This document shows, one piece after another, positions 23,869 to 32,260 of a stretch of DNA of 64,000 nucleotides. Location of the stretch: assembly GCA_963703325.1 (NCBI GenBank), contig OY969805.1, positions 1,674,001 through 1,738,000 on the forward strand, in the 5' to 3' direction. Numbering within the stretch: the first letter of the stretch is position 1; every line of letters starts with the position of its first letter. Made by a program: the position numbers and the translations under genes. The notes under the pieces were generated by a model, which was not told where the DNA came from, ran no database searches, and saw only the letters and a program-made list of their open reading frames with translations. The DNA is from Aquilonibacter sp963703325. Lineage in GTDB: Bacteria; Vulcanimicrobiota; Vulcanimicrobiia; Vulcanimicrobiales; Vulcanimicrobiaceae.

Positions 23869-24774
23869 TTGAAACACATCGTTTCGGTTTCGCTGGGCTC
23901 GTCGACACGCGATCATCGCGCGGTCGTGAATCTGCTCGGCGAGGATTTCGACATCGCGCGCGAGGGCATGGACGGGAAGCTCGACAAAGCCATTGCGCGC
24001 GTGCACGAGCTCGATGGTACGGTCGATGCGATCGGCTTGGGCGGCATCGACGTCTATCTCTACGCCGGTTCCAAACGCTTCGCATTGCGCGACGGGCTGC
24101 GCTTGCTGCAAGCGGCGAAGTTGACGCCGGTGGTTGACGGCAGTGGGCTGAAGAACACGCTCGAACGCGAGGCGGTGCGCTACATGCAGGACGAGCTCGG
24201 GATTGGGCTACGCGGCAAGCAGGTGCTGATGGTCAGCGCGCTCGACCGTTTCGGCATGGCGCAAGCGCTGGTCGACGCCGGCGCCGACGTGCTCTTCGGC
24301 GATTTCATCTTCGCACTCGACAAAGACATGGCCGTGCGCGATCTGCACACGTTTGAAGAGATGGCAGAGAAATATCTTCCCGACGCGTGCAAGCTGCCGT
24401 TTCAGTTCTTTTACCCCACCGGAAAGAAACAAGAGAAGGCGCCCGAGCCGAAATACCCACAGTACTACGAAGAGGCCGACATTATCGCCGGCGACTTTCA
24501 CTTCATGCGTCAGTTCATGCCGGCGCGGCTCGACGGGAAGATCGTACTCACCAACACGGTCACTGCGGCCAACGTCGACGAACTGCGCGAGCGCGGGGTA
24601 AAGACCTTGATCACCACGACACCGGATTTCCAAGGCCGCTCGTTCGGAACCAACGTGGTCGAAGCGGCGCTGCTCGCGCTGCTTGGAAAGACATGGGACG
24701 AGGTGACCCCGGCCGACTACGAACGCGTGCTGCATGCATTACATCTTCATCCGCGGGTAATCGCACTGAATTGA
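23869..24774 (+). CDS. Conserved protein of the so-called quinate 5-dehydrogenase group
   Basis: A 301-residue protein from TTG 23869; GTG 23851 is in frame but lies within the repeat. It begins MKHIVSVSLGSSTRDHRAVV, with GLGGIDVYLYAGSKRFALRDG, TPVVDGSGLKNTLER and DVLFGDFIFAL. I recall this family from Firmicutes, where it is often labelled quinate 5-dehydrogenase; biochemical support for that name is weak, so I treat the function as unknown. The upstream neighbour is the acyl-ACP-reductase-like enzyme, and the stop overlaps the permease start (TTGA). Confidence 0.75.
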   Translation: MKHIVSVSLGSSTRDHRAVVNLLGEDFDIAREGMDGKLDKAIARVHELDGTVDAIGLGGIDVYLYAGSKRFALRDGLRLLQAAKLTPVVDGSGLKNTLEREAVRYMQDELGIGLRGKQVLMVSALDRFGMAQALVDAGADVLFGDFIFALDKDMAVRDLHTFEEMAEKYLPDACKLPFQFFYPTGKKQEKAPEPKYPQYYEEADIIAGDFHFMRQFMPARLDGKIVLTNTVTAANVDELRERGVKTLITTTPDFQGRSFGTNVVEAALLALLGKTWDEVTPADYERVLHALHLHPRVIALN

Positions 24775-26114
24775 CGCGCCGGCTTCCGCGCGTTCTGCGT
24801 TTCTTCGACGTGTCGGTGCTCGCATCGGCATCGATGGGGCCGGCCTATTCGCTTGCCTCGACGATGGGACCGATCATCGTTGCGGCCGGATTTGCGGCAC
24901 CGCTCGCGCTACTCGCGCTCTCGGCGATCATGCTGTGCATTGCCATATCGTTTGCGTATCTCAGCCGCGTGGCCCCAAACGCCGGCTCGTCGTATTCGTG
25001 GATCGGCATGGCCTTCGGTCCATTCGGGGGCGGCTACGGCGCGTGGCTGTTGTTGCTCTCGAATTTCTTTGCGACGATGGCGATTGCCGTGCCGGCCGGA
25101 ATCTACACGCTCGCACTAGTCGCGCCGGCGCACGCGCAAGATCCATTGTGGGCAGCGGTTGTCGGGGCGGTGTGGATTCTAGCAAGTGGGGCGTTGCTGT
25201 ATGCCGGCGTGCGTCCGACCGCGCACGTTACACTGCTTGCACTTGGCTTGGAAATCGGGGTCTTGTTGATCGCCGCGCTGGCGGCTGCGTTGCATGCACC
25301 GGTTGCCGCGCCGGTGACCGCGACCTCAGCGCCGCTGCCGCTTTCGTTTGGCGTCGCCGGTTTCGTCAGCGCGATGACACTGGCGGTGTGGATGAGCGAC
25401 GGGTGGGAAGTTAGCGCGTCGACCAGTGAAGAGGTCAACGACGCGTCGACGGCATCCGGACGCGGCGGCATCACCGGTCTTGTGTTGACGACGATCGTGC
25501 TCGTCGTTTGCATGTACGCGTTCCAACATTTGGGTTCGCTGCAAGGCTTTGCCGACAATCAAGCCGATGCGCTGGCCTACGTCGGCGCGCTGCTCGGCGG
25601 CCCGTGGTGGCGCCTGGCGATCGTGGCGACGGTGTTGCTCTCAACGCTCTCGACGCTGTGGACGACGATTCTGTATCTCTCGCGCTCGGTGTACGCCATG
25701 GGACGCGACGGCGTCTTGCCGCGCGCGCTTGGACAACTGGATGTTCGTAACGAGCCGCTGTGGGCGATGGCGGCGGTCTGCGTACTCGTCACGCTCTGCG
25801 AACTGGTCACCGGTTTTTCGAAGAGCGCCGCCGACCAGTTGACGCTCGTGCTCAACGTGAGCGCCGTGTTTTTGGGCCTGTTGTTCGTGCTCTCAGCACT
25901 CGCCGCGGCGAAGCGCTTCTGGCGCGAACCGGCGGCTCGCCTCGGCGGCGTGCTCGTTCCGCTCGCCGGTGCTGCGGCGTTGCTGGGTGTGTTGGCGGCC
26001 ACCGTGGCGGTCGAAGACCCACGGCTTAAGGTCTATGCTTGCGCCGGAGTCGTGTTGGGTATACCATTTGCGCTCTGGCGCGGCCGGGCCCCGCGAGGGC
26101 AGGGCTCGCGTTAG
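24771..26114 (+). CDS. APC-family amino acid permease
   Basis: A 447-residue integral membrane transporter with about 12 hydrophobic segments. The start is TTG 24771, overlapping the previous stop; the same frame is open further upstream but carries no similarity there. Family features are FFDVSVLASASMGPAYSLAST and SYSWIGMAFGPFGGGYGAWL in the first helices and WMSDGWEVSASTSEEVND (the E-x-x-x-P-like region) mid-protein, then ILYLSRSVYAMGRDGVLPRAL. The substrate is probably an amino acid or amine, fitting the nearby aminotransferase. Confidence 0.88.
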   Translation: MTRRLPRVLRFFDVSVLASASMGPAYSLASTMGPIIVAAGFAAPLALLALSAIMLCIAISFAYLSRVAPNAGSSYSWIGMAFGPFGGGYGAWLLLLSNFFATMAIAVPAGIYTLALVAPAHAQDPLWAAVVGAVWILASGALLYAGVRPTAHVTLLALGLEIGVLLIAALAAALHAPVAAPVTATSAPLPLSFGVAGFVSAMTLAVWMSDGWEVSASTSEEVNDASTASGRGGITGLVLTTIVLVVCMYAFQHLGSLQGFADNQADALAYVGALLGGPWWRLAIVATVLLSTLSTLWTTILYLSRSVYAMGRDGVLPRALGQLDVRNEPLWAMAAVCVLVTLCELVTGFSKSAADQLTLVLNVSAVFLGLLFVLSALAAAKRFWREPAARLGGVLVPLAGAAALLGVLAATVAVEDPRLKVYACAGVVLGIPFALWRGRAPRGQGSR

Positions 26115-26205
26115 GAGGGGAACGGTTAGAGTCCCCCAAACAAACCGCGCCAGCGTCCTCACCGGACGCCAAAATTATGTGCTAACGGGGTCGCTGGGTC
26201 TATCC

Positions 26206-26733
26206 TTGAACGACAAAGAGATCATCCTGACCGCTGAGGGGCTCCAGAAGCTCCAAGAGGAGCTTGACGAGCTCAAAACGGTCCACCGCAAAGAAGTCAA
26301 CGACCGGATTCGCCAAGCCAAAGAATACGGCGACCTGAGTGAAAACGCTGAATACGAGGACGCCAAGCAAGAGCAGGCGTTTATCGAGGGGCGTATTCTC
26401 AAGCTCGAAGGCATGATTCGTAACTCGAAGCTTCTCGACGAGTCGGAGTATGCCACCGACGAAGTGCATATCGGCGCGACCGTCAAGGTCAAAGAGCTCA
26501 AGAACAATGAGAGCTACGAGTTTCATATCGTGGGCTCGGCCGAGGCTGACCCGACGGCCAAGCGCATCTCCAACGAGTCGCCGCTGGGCCGCGCCCTGAT
26601 CGGCCATAAGAAGGGCGAGACCGTCGATGTCTCCACGCCGCGCGGCGTGGTCAAGTACAAGATCGACGGGATTCGCAACGGCAACGGCAGCGCCACATCC
26701 TCGGCGAAGAAGGCCGCAAAGAAAGCGTCATAA
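26206..26733 (+). CDS. greA: Transcription elongation factor GreA
   Basis: A 175-residue factor that rescues backtracked RNA polymerase by stimulating transcript cleavage. The N-terminal coiled coil contains LQKLQEELDELKTVHRKEV and the catalytic tip EYGDLSENAEYEDAK with its acidic residues. The C-terminal FKBP-like domain ends in SPLGRALIGHKKGETVDVSTP. A lysine/alanine tail (SSAKKAAKKAS) extends beyond the usual end. TTG 26206 is the best start by alignment with Gram-positive GreA; GTG 26179 is possible. Confidence 0.95.
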   Translation: MNDKEIILTAEGLQKLQEELDELKTVHRKEVNDRIRQAKEYGDLSENAEYEDAKQEQAFIEGRILKLEGMIRNSKLLDESEYATDEVHIGATVKVKELKNNESYEFHIVGSAEADPTAKRISNESPLGRALIGHKKGETVDVSTPRGVVKYKIDGIRNGNGSATSSAKKAAKKAS

Positions 26734-26751
26734 GCGGCCGAAGAGGCCTGT

Positions 26752-28254
26752 ATGCACGACGATCTCGGCAAGACCGAAGCAGCTTTAGTAGCGGCCAGAC
26801 GTGAACATCTGGCCGCTCTGCGTTCGCGCGGTCACGATCCGTTTGCGCCGACACGCTACGACATCGAAGCGACGGCCGGCGAGCTCAACGAGCGCTACGG
26901 CTTTCTCGAAGCCGCCCAGCACGCCGAAGCCGAAGGCTGGAACGTCGCCGGCCGGATCATGTCGATTCGCACGGCGGGCAAGACGCTCTTCGCCGATCTG
27001 CACGATCGCACCGGACGGCTCCAGATCTACCTGCGCAAGGACGAGCTCGGCGACGAACGCTTTGCGGAGTGGAACGACATCGAGCGCGGCGATATCGTCG
27101 GTGTTCGCGGTTTCATGTTCCGCTCGAAAAAGGGCGAGCTTACGCTGCACGTCAAGTCGTTTGAACTGCTCAGCAAATCGCTGATGCCGCTGCCCGACAA
27201 GTGGCACGGTTTGCAGGACGTCGAAAAGCGCTATCGGCAGCGCTACGTCGATCTCATCGTCAATCCCGAGGTCCGCGACGCGATGATGATGCGCAGCCGC
27301 ATCGTCGCCGAGACGCGCCGTTACATCGACGGCTACGGTTTCTACGAGGTCGAAACGCCGACATTGCTCCACGTTGCCGGTGGCGCGTCGGCGCGCCCGT
27401 TCATCACCCACGTCAACGCGCTTTCGGGCGAAGAGATGCAGCTGCGCATTGCGACCGAGTTGAATCTCAAGCGGCTGATCGTCGGCGGCATGGAACGGGT
27501 CTACGAGATCGGCCGGATTTTCCGCAACGAAGGCATCGATACGACCCATAACCCCGAGTTCACCATGCTCGAACTCTATGCGGCGTACTGGGACGTGCAC
27601 GACATGATGGATTTCAACGAGGGGTTGATCGCGCATCTCGCGGGCGTCGTGACCGGCGGTGACGACAAGCTGTCGGTGGGCGAGCACACGATCTCGTTCC
27701 AGCGCCCGTTCGAGAAAGTCAGCTATCTCGACGGGATCGCCATCTACTCGCACGGCAAATACACGCGCGAGAAGCTCCTAGATCCCGCCGGCGCGGCGGA
27801 AATCCTCGCCGATCTCGGCTTGCCGCCCTCACCGACCCACGGTCACGCGCTGGACAAGATCTTCGAACGCGTGCTCGAGCCGCATTTGGTTCAGCCCACC
27901 TTCGTCACCGATTATCCGGTGCTGATCTCGCCGCTGGCCAAACGCAAGGCCGGCGATCCCGAGTTGGTCGATCGGTACGAGCTGTTCTGCAATCGCATGG
28001 AAATTTCGAATGCGTTTACCGAGCTCAACGATCCCGACGACCAGCGCGCGCGCTTCGAGGCGCAGGTGCGCGAGCGCGCCCAAGGCGACGAGGAAGTGCC
28101 GCAGCCGGATTGGGACTTTGTTCGCGCGCTCGAGTACGGCATGCCGCCGACGGCCGGGATCGGCATTGGGATGGATCGGCTTATCATGCTGTTGACCAAC
28201 AACACCTCGATCCGCGACGTTCTCCTCTTCCCGCTGCAGCGCCAGCACGGATAG
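26752..28254 (+). CDS. lysS: Lysyl-tRNA synthetase, class II
   Basis: A 500-residue class II synthetase. The N-terminal OB fold (about 60-165) contains VAGRIMSIRTAGKTLFADL. Class II motif 1 is around RQRYVDLIVNPEV, motif 2 is YEIGRIFRNEGIDTTHNPEF and motif 3 is GIGIGMDRLIMLLTN. It follows greA by 18 bp, a common greA-lysS pairing. It overlaps no neighbour. Confidence 0.97.
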   Translation: MHDDLGKTEAALVAARREHLAALRSRGHDPFAPTRYDIEATAGELNERYGFLEAAQHAEAEGWNVAGRIMSIRTAGKTLFADLHDRTGRLQIYLRKDELGDERFAEWNDIERGDIVGVRGFMFRSKKGELTLHVKSFELLSKSLMPLPDKWHGLQDVEKRYRQRYVDLIVNPEVRDAMMMRSRIVAETRRYIDGYGFYEVETPTLLHVAGGASARPFITHVNALSGEEMQLRIATELNLKRLIVGGMERVYEIGRIFRNEGIDTTHNPEFTMLELYAAYWDVHDMMDFNEGLIAHLAGVVTGGDDKLSVGEHTISFQRPFEKVSYLDGIAIYSHGKYTREKLLDPAGAAEILADLGLPPSPTHGHALDKIFERVLEPHLVQPTFVTDYPVLISPLAKRKAGDPELVDRYELFCNRMEISNAFTELNDPDDQRARFEAQVRERAQGDEEVPQPDWDFVRALEYGMPPTAGIGIGMDRLIMLLTNNTSIRDVLLFPLQRQHG

Positions 28255-28342
28255 TCCAAAAGTACTATAGGGCAGGCGGGGCTTTCGTCCCGGGCGAAAC
28301 GGTGGGATCGTTCAACAGTATGTTTTGCTGCTGGAGGTGCCC

Positions 28343-29440
28343 GTGCGTAACATTCGTTTCGTCGCTGCTTTGATGTGCGTTGGAGCGCTTACCGCGTGCG
28401 GCGGTGGGGGCGGTGGATCGTCATCGGGCGGTGGCAGCGGCGTAAACCCGCCACAGAGCAACATCTCACAGCAGAGCGTGCAGCGAACCGACGTGCAAAG
28501 CGGGTTGAGCGGCCTGCAGGCCTACCAGAGCTACGAGGGCGGTGGTTCGCTGACCGGCTTCACCGCGACGCGTGCGCTCACCGCGGCCGTTCGGCGCAAC
28601 GGACGAACGGTGCTTTCAACTCGGCGACGCGATGGGGCCGCCGGCTGCGACGACGGTGTTGTTGAAGAAACACCGATCGACAATTCAAACGGCAGTATCA
28701 CGATCACGATTAACGTCTACTACGACGCAGCGTGCGACAATATCGAGAGCTCACTGACATGGACGGCCAGCGAAGTCCCCAGCAGCGATGAGGTTAGCGG
28801 ACCTGCCACGCTAATCGATTATTCGACCAGCGGCACGGTGACCGAAACGGCCAATGCAACGATCGCATTTTACCTCAATAGCCAAGATGAGCTGACCGGC
28901 CTCTCATTTTTGGCGACCAGCATCGTCGCGAACAACGTCTCGCTCGGTCAAGCCGGTATCGCCTGCAATGTCCCATCGCTGAGTTCGTTTTCGTGCGGTG
29001 TCGCCGCGGCGACCAACATCGCCTCAAGCTCGCTCGAAGACGGCGCGAACGTCAGCCTCTCGGGTTCGCAAACATCCACGCAGCTGACCGTCAACATGCA
29101 GATCTCGACCTACCAGGGCGCGTTAAACGCGCTTTCGATTACCGCCGCGACGTTTCCGGACTGGACGATCTCGCCGTCCGCCGATCTGCTGGGCTCGCTC
29201 TCAATGTCGGGAACCGAATCAGCCAGCTCGACGACCGTCTCGCTGACGATGACCGACTCGACCAATAATGCCACGCTGACCATGAGCGGCTCGGCCGGCG
29301 GAACCATTACCGGCACGCTGACCAACAACGCGACCGGCGCGACCGTGGCGACCTTCACCGTCAATGCGCAGGGCAATGGGACGGTCACCTACGGCAACGG
29401 CTCGTCGGCGTCCATTGTCGATTACATGGTCCAAGGCTAA
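28343..29440 (+). CDS. Putative lipoprotein, Ser/Thr-rich
   Basis: A 365-residue protein from GTG 28343, chosen because GGAGG lies at 28333-28337. The signal peptide ends with lipobox LTAC followed by a poly-Gly/Ser tether (GGGGGGSSSGGGSG). The mature part is rich in Ser, Thr, Asn and Ala, with alternating beta-strand pattern (SASSTTVSLTMTDSTNNATL, TNNATGATVATFTVNAQGNG) and few charges, as in surface-exposed beta-solenoid or beta-sandwich proteins. No known domain is recognised. The 88 bp before it show no clear promoter. Confidence 0.7.
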   Translation: MRNIRFVAALMCVGALTACGGGGGGSSSGGGSGVNPPQSNISQQSVQRTDVQSGLSGLQAYQSYEGGGSLTGFTATRALTAAVRRNGRTVLSTRRRDGAAGCDDGVVEETPIDNSNGSITITINVYYDAACDNIESSLTWTASEVPSSDEVSGPATLIDYSTSGTVTETANATIAFYLNSQDELTGLSFLATSIVANNVSLGQAGIACNVPSLSSFSCGVAAATNIASSSLEDGANVSLSGSQTSTQLTVNMQISTYQGALNALSITAATFPDWTISPSADLLGSLSMSGTESASSTTVSLTMTDSTNNATLTMSGSAGGTITGTLTNNATGATVATFTVNAQGNGTVTYGNGSSASIVDYMVQG

Positions 29441-29456
29441 CTGCTAGACTGGTACC

Positions 29457-29618
29457 ATGGACGGACAAAAGTGCGATCACACGCAGTGCACGTGCTACGT
29501 GGATCTCGGAGCATTCTACTGTAGCGATCGCTGCCGGGAGCAGGCGGTGGCGGATCCCGACGCTGCGCCCCACGATCACTGCAACTGCCGCCACACCGAA
29601 TGTGAAAACGCCCCCTGA
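29457..29618 (+). CDS. Bacterial metallothionein (SmtA/BmtA-like)
   Basis: A 53-residue Cys/His-rich protein in frame from ATG 29457 to TGA 29616-29618. The pattern CDHTQCTCYVDLGAFYCSDRC followed by HDHCNCRHTEC matches cyanobacterial/pseudomonad metallothioneins, with eight Cys and four His available to bind Zn, Cd or Cu. The central aliphatic-aromatic YCS element is conserved. It starts 16 bp after the lipoprotein stop. The role is metal buffering or detoxification in the cytoplasm, known for the family and inferred here. Confidence 0.85.
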   Translation: MDGQKCDHTQCTCYVDLGAFYCSDRCREQAVADPDAAPHDHCNCRHTECENAP

Positions 29619-29640
29619 CTTCGCCCATATCGTCGTCAGC

Positions 29641-29675
29641 TCGGTCCTTATTTGCTAAAGCAAACCGCGGACCGA
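29641..29675. terminator. Nested inverted repeat between convergent genes
   Basis: Outer arms TCGGTCC / GGACCGA enclose an inner TTTGCT-AA-AGCAAA palindrome. It lies between the plus-strand metallothionein and the minus-strand membrane gene. It lacks a long T-run, so termination is plausible but not certain. Confidence 0.5.
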
Positions 29676-29709
29676 ACTTCCTCGATTTGAACGAAATCAG
29701 TAGGGCGTT

Positions 29710-30063
29710 TTAACTTATGCCATTGTTGGCGAAGGCGACGTAAAAGATGACCGCGAGGCTGGCAAACGCATAGGCGACCAATCCGACGGCGTTGACGGTC
29801 GTGAGCACGCGCATTGCAGCGCCGGAGAGTTGCGCGGCGATAGCCGCGGCTACGCCGTCGATCAGCGCGGGAGCGAGCAAGGTCCAGGCGGGAATTGCCG
29901 CGACCGCAAGCAGCCAAGCCGGAACGTACGCGCCGACGATGGCGCCGTGCGTGCCGGTGTCGCCGGCATACACCTGCAGGCCGGCCGCGCCCAACCAGCA
30001 GAGCGCCAAGATGCCGAGCCGAAACCGCCGTCCGTTCAAAGGGGTCACGGAGTACGTTATCAA
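29710..30063 (-). CDS. Small integral membrane protein
   Basis: A 117-residue protein from TTG 30063; GTG 30048 is an alternative. Three to four hydrophobic segments are visible: LGILALCWLGAAGLQVYAG, GAYVPAWLLAVAAIPAWTLL, LIDGVAAAIAAQL and AVGLVAYAFASLAVIFYVAF. No family is recognised. It is divergent from the DUF5069 gene with only 23 bp between the starts. Confidence 0.6.
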   Translation of the reverse strand: MITYSVTPLNGRRFRLGILALCWLGAAGLQVYAGDTGTHGAIVGAYVPAWLLAVAAIPAWTLLAPALIDGVAAAIAAQLSGAAMRVLTTVNAVGLVAYAFASLAVIFYVAFANNGIS

Positions 30064-30086
30064 CCAGCTCTGTTAGGAGAACCTCC

Positions 30087-30530
30087 ATGGACCTCACGAC
30101 CTCGTATCCCCGCAGCGTGCGCGACAAGCTGTTCGGATTGGTACAGATCGGCCGCACGATCGACAAAGGCAAAGCCTTTGCCCAAGGTAAGAACGGCGAA
30201 TATCATTACAACTGCCCGATGGATCAAGCAGTCCTCGCGTTCCTCGGCGTCGATCACGATGCGTTGCTCGACGTAATCAAGAACGCCAAGAGCGATGGCG
30301 CCATCGAAGCCTACGTCAAGACCTTCATCGACAAGAAGTCGCCGCAAGAAATCGAAGCCTGGGATCAAGAATGGCTCGCACACGAACCGGAAAATGAGGA
30401 TTCGCGCAAGTTCTTTCTCGAGCTGCGCAAGCAAGTCGCGCCCGATCGGACCGACGTAACGACGTGGGCCGACATCCTGGATTTGGACGAGAAGCGCAAC
30501 GTGCCGAAGCGCCAGCCGGTGAGCGCCTAG
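30087..30530 (+). CDS. DUF5069 family protein
   Basis: A 147-residue soluble protein with AGGAGA upstream. It has the DUF5069 pattern: an N-terminal YPRSVRDKLFGLVQIGRTIDKG, then KNGEYHYNCPMDQAVLAFLGVD. The C-terminal half is acidic and helical. The biochemical function is unknown. It overlaps the start assigned to truA. Confidence 0.85.
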   Translation: MDLTTSYPRSVRDKLFGLVQIGRTIDKGKAFAQGKNGEYHYNCPMDQAVLAFLGVDHDALLDVIKNAKSDGAIEAYVKTFIDKKSPQEIEAWDQEWLAHEPENEDSRKFFLELRKQVAPDRTDVTTWADILDLDEKRNVPKRQPVSA

Positions 30531-31306
30531 CGCAAACCATTCGCTGCGCCGTCGAATATGACGGTACGGCGTTCTTGGGCTTTCAGGTGCAAGCCACGGG
30601 CCGCACCGTGGGCGGCGAGCTCGAGCGGAGTTTGAGCCAACTCTTCGAGTACCCGACGAAGATTTCCGGAGCCGGACGGACCGACACCGGCGTTCATGCG
30701 AGCGGGCAGGTGATCTCGTTTATCACTGCCCGCTCGTTTCCGTTCGATCGCTTGGCAATCGCGCTCAACAGCGTGCTGCCCAGCGACATCAGCGTGCGTG
30801 ACGTCGCGATCGTTCGCGACGGATTCTCGGCGCGGTTTTCAGCGCGCGAGCGCACCTACGTCTACGCGATCTTCAATCGCCCGGATCGCAGCGCGCTGAC
30901 GGCGCATCGCTCCTTCCACGTGTACCGCCGCCCGCTGGACCTCGACGCGATGCGCGCGGCAGCGGCGCACCTGATCGGCAACCATGATTTTCGCTCGTTC
31001 TGTGGTGTTTTGCCGGAGAACGGCGTCACCACACGCGAGGTGCGTTCGCTCGATATCGAGGCGCACGACGAGTTTGTGCGACTCCAAATCCGCGCTGACG
31101 GCTTTCTTCACCGCATGGTGCGCACGATCGTCGGCACACTGGTGGAGTGCGGACTGCATCGTCGCGACCCCTCGTCACTTCCGTCGGTGCTCGCCGCACG
31201 TGACCGGCGCGCCGCGGGATTGACCGCACCGGCGCACGGGCTCTATCTCGCCGGCGTGCGCTACGACGACTACGATTCATACCGCGAGCCGCTGCCGTCG
31301 TTCTAG
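30464..31306 (+). CDS. truA: tRNA pseudouridine synthase A
   Basis: Makes pseudouridine at positions 38-40 of the tRNA anticodon arm. Family motifs are VEYDGTAFLGFQVQATGRTV, SGAGRTDTGVHASGQV with the catalytic Asp, and GFLHRMVRTIVGTLVECG. The only standard start in frame is ATG 30464, which adds about 26 residues before the usual beginning (TIRCAVEYDG) and overlaps the previous gene by 67 bp. A non-canonical start (ATT) near 30539 cannot be excluded. The length of the conserved part is normal. Confidence 0.93.
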   Translation: MGRHPGFGREAQRAEAPAGERLAQTIRCAVEYDGTAFLGFQVQATGRTVGGELERSLSQLFEYPTKISGAGRTDTGVHASGQVISFITARSFPFDRLAIALNSVLPSDISVRDVAIVRDGFSARFSARERTYVYAIFNRPDRSALTAHRSFHVYRRPLDLDAMRAAAAHLIGNHDFRSFCGVLPENGVTTREVRSLDIEAHDEFVRLQIRADGFLHRMVRTIVGTLVECGLHRRDPSSLPSVLAARDRRAAGLTAPAHGLYLAGVRYDDYDSYREPLPSF

Positions 31307-31707
31307 CGCCCGACCTCGTCGAGGAGCCGCTGCAGCTGCTTCGCCTGACCGACGCTGAGCCGGCGTATGAGACGGGTCGCCCGTTCGCCGGCGGCTTCGA
31401 GCGCTTCGTCCAGGAGGGCGCGGCCGGCGGGCGTGAGGATGGCTAGCGACGCCCGCGCGTCGCGCGCGTCCCGGCGGCGCTCGACGATCCCGCGCCGTTC
31501 GAGCGGCAGCAGCGCCCGGGTCACGCCTGACGCGGTCAGGTGCAGCTCGTGGGCAAGCTCGGTCGGGCGGCGTCCGCTCTCGGCGCCGCGCAGCGGCACG
31601 AGCAGACGCAGCTCGGCAAAGCTAAGGCCGCGCACCTCGAGCGCGCGAACGGCGCGAGCATGGGCGGCAGCCAGCGCGAGCATGGTCTCGACGGCGTCGG
31701 TGGGCAT
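31303..31707 (-). CDS. MarR-family transcriptional regulator
   Basis: A 134-residue winged-helix repressor. The DNA-binding helix is RPTELAHELHLTASGVTRAL, the wing is RRRDARDARASLAILTPAGRALL, and helical dimerisation arms flank it. A perfect palindrome 11 bp upstream of its start (31718-31735) is probably its operator, implying autorepression. No adjacent target operon on its strand is seen; the ligand is unknown. It ends overlapping truA by 4 bp. Confidence 0.9.
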   Translation of the reverse strand: MPTDAVETMLALAAAHARAVRALEVRGLSFAELRLLVPLRGAESGRRPTELAHELHLTASGVTRALLPLERRGIVERRRDARDARASLAILTPAGRALLDEALEAAGERATRLIRRLSVGQAKQLQRLLDEVGR

Positions 31708-31717
31708 GACTCCAGTA

Positions 31718-31735
31718 TACTTGAGTAGTCAAGTA
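31718..31735. promoter_or_regulatory. MarR-type operator palindrome
   Basis: TACTTGA-GTAG-TCAAGTA, with perfect 7-bp arms, resembles the TTGACTA(N)TCAA-type sites bound by MarR proteins. It lies between the marR start and the rplM promoter, 33 bp before the latter's -35 box. Confidence 0.8.
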
Positions 31736-31767
31736 ATGATCAACTAAAAGCAATCCCCGAAAATCGC

Positions 31768-31796
31768 TTGACGGCGTGCCCGGCGGCGGGTAAGAT
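31768..31796 (+). promoter_or_regulatory. rplM-rpsI promoter
   Basis: TTGACG (31768-31773) and TAAGAT (31791-31796) have an ideal 17-bp spacer and lie 30 bp before the rplM start codon. This is the best sigma-70 type match in the window. Confidence 0.82.
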
Positions 31797-31826
31797 GCGG
31801 AAGTTCATCACGAGGATTTTCATTCA

Positions 31827-32252
31827 ATGCGAACCACTTTGCAAAAAACGCTAGAGACGAAGGCCGATTGGTACATCGTCGACGCGACCGGGCAACGCCT
31901 GGGCACGCTCGCCGTACGTATTGCGCGTGCGCTGTCGGGCAAACACAAACCGACATGGACGCCGCACATCGATGACGGCGATCACGTGATTGTGATCAAC
32001 GCCGAGCAGGTCGAATTGAGTGGTAAGAAGTGGGACGCGAAGATCTATCGCCGCCACAGTGGTTTCCCGGGCGGACTCAAAGAGCAAACCGCGCGCGAAG
32101 TGCACGACAAGCATCCGGAGCGTTTGATCGAAGAAGCCGTGCGCGGCATGCTTCCGACCAATAAGATGCGCGACGTGCAACTGCGCCGCCTCAAAGTCTA
32201 TGCCGGCGCGGCGCATCCGCACGAGCCGCAAAAACCGCAGCCGCTGTTTTAG
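31827..32252 (+). CDS. rplM: 50S ribosomal protein L13
   Basis: A 141-residue L13. Signature text includes DWYIVDATGQRLGTLAVRIA, HIDDGDHVIVINAEQVELSG, YRRHSGFPGGLK and AVRGMLPTNKMR, and the C-terminus ends YAGAAHPHEPQKPQPLF. It starts the conserved rplM-rpsI operon. Confidence 0.98.
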   Translation: MRTTLQKTLETKADWYIVDATGQRLGTLAVRIARALSGKHKPTWTPHIDDGDHVIVINAEQVELSGKKWDAKIYRRHSGFPGGLKEQTAREVHDKHPERLIEEAVRGMLPTNKMRDVQLRRLKVYAGAAHPHEPQKPQPLF

Positions 32253-32260
32253 GAGCCATA

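Noticed and set aside
24387..24770. Upstream part of the permease frame
   Set aside because: Lies within the preceding gene and is Arg-rich without membrane segments; the permease begins at TTG 24771.
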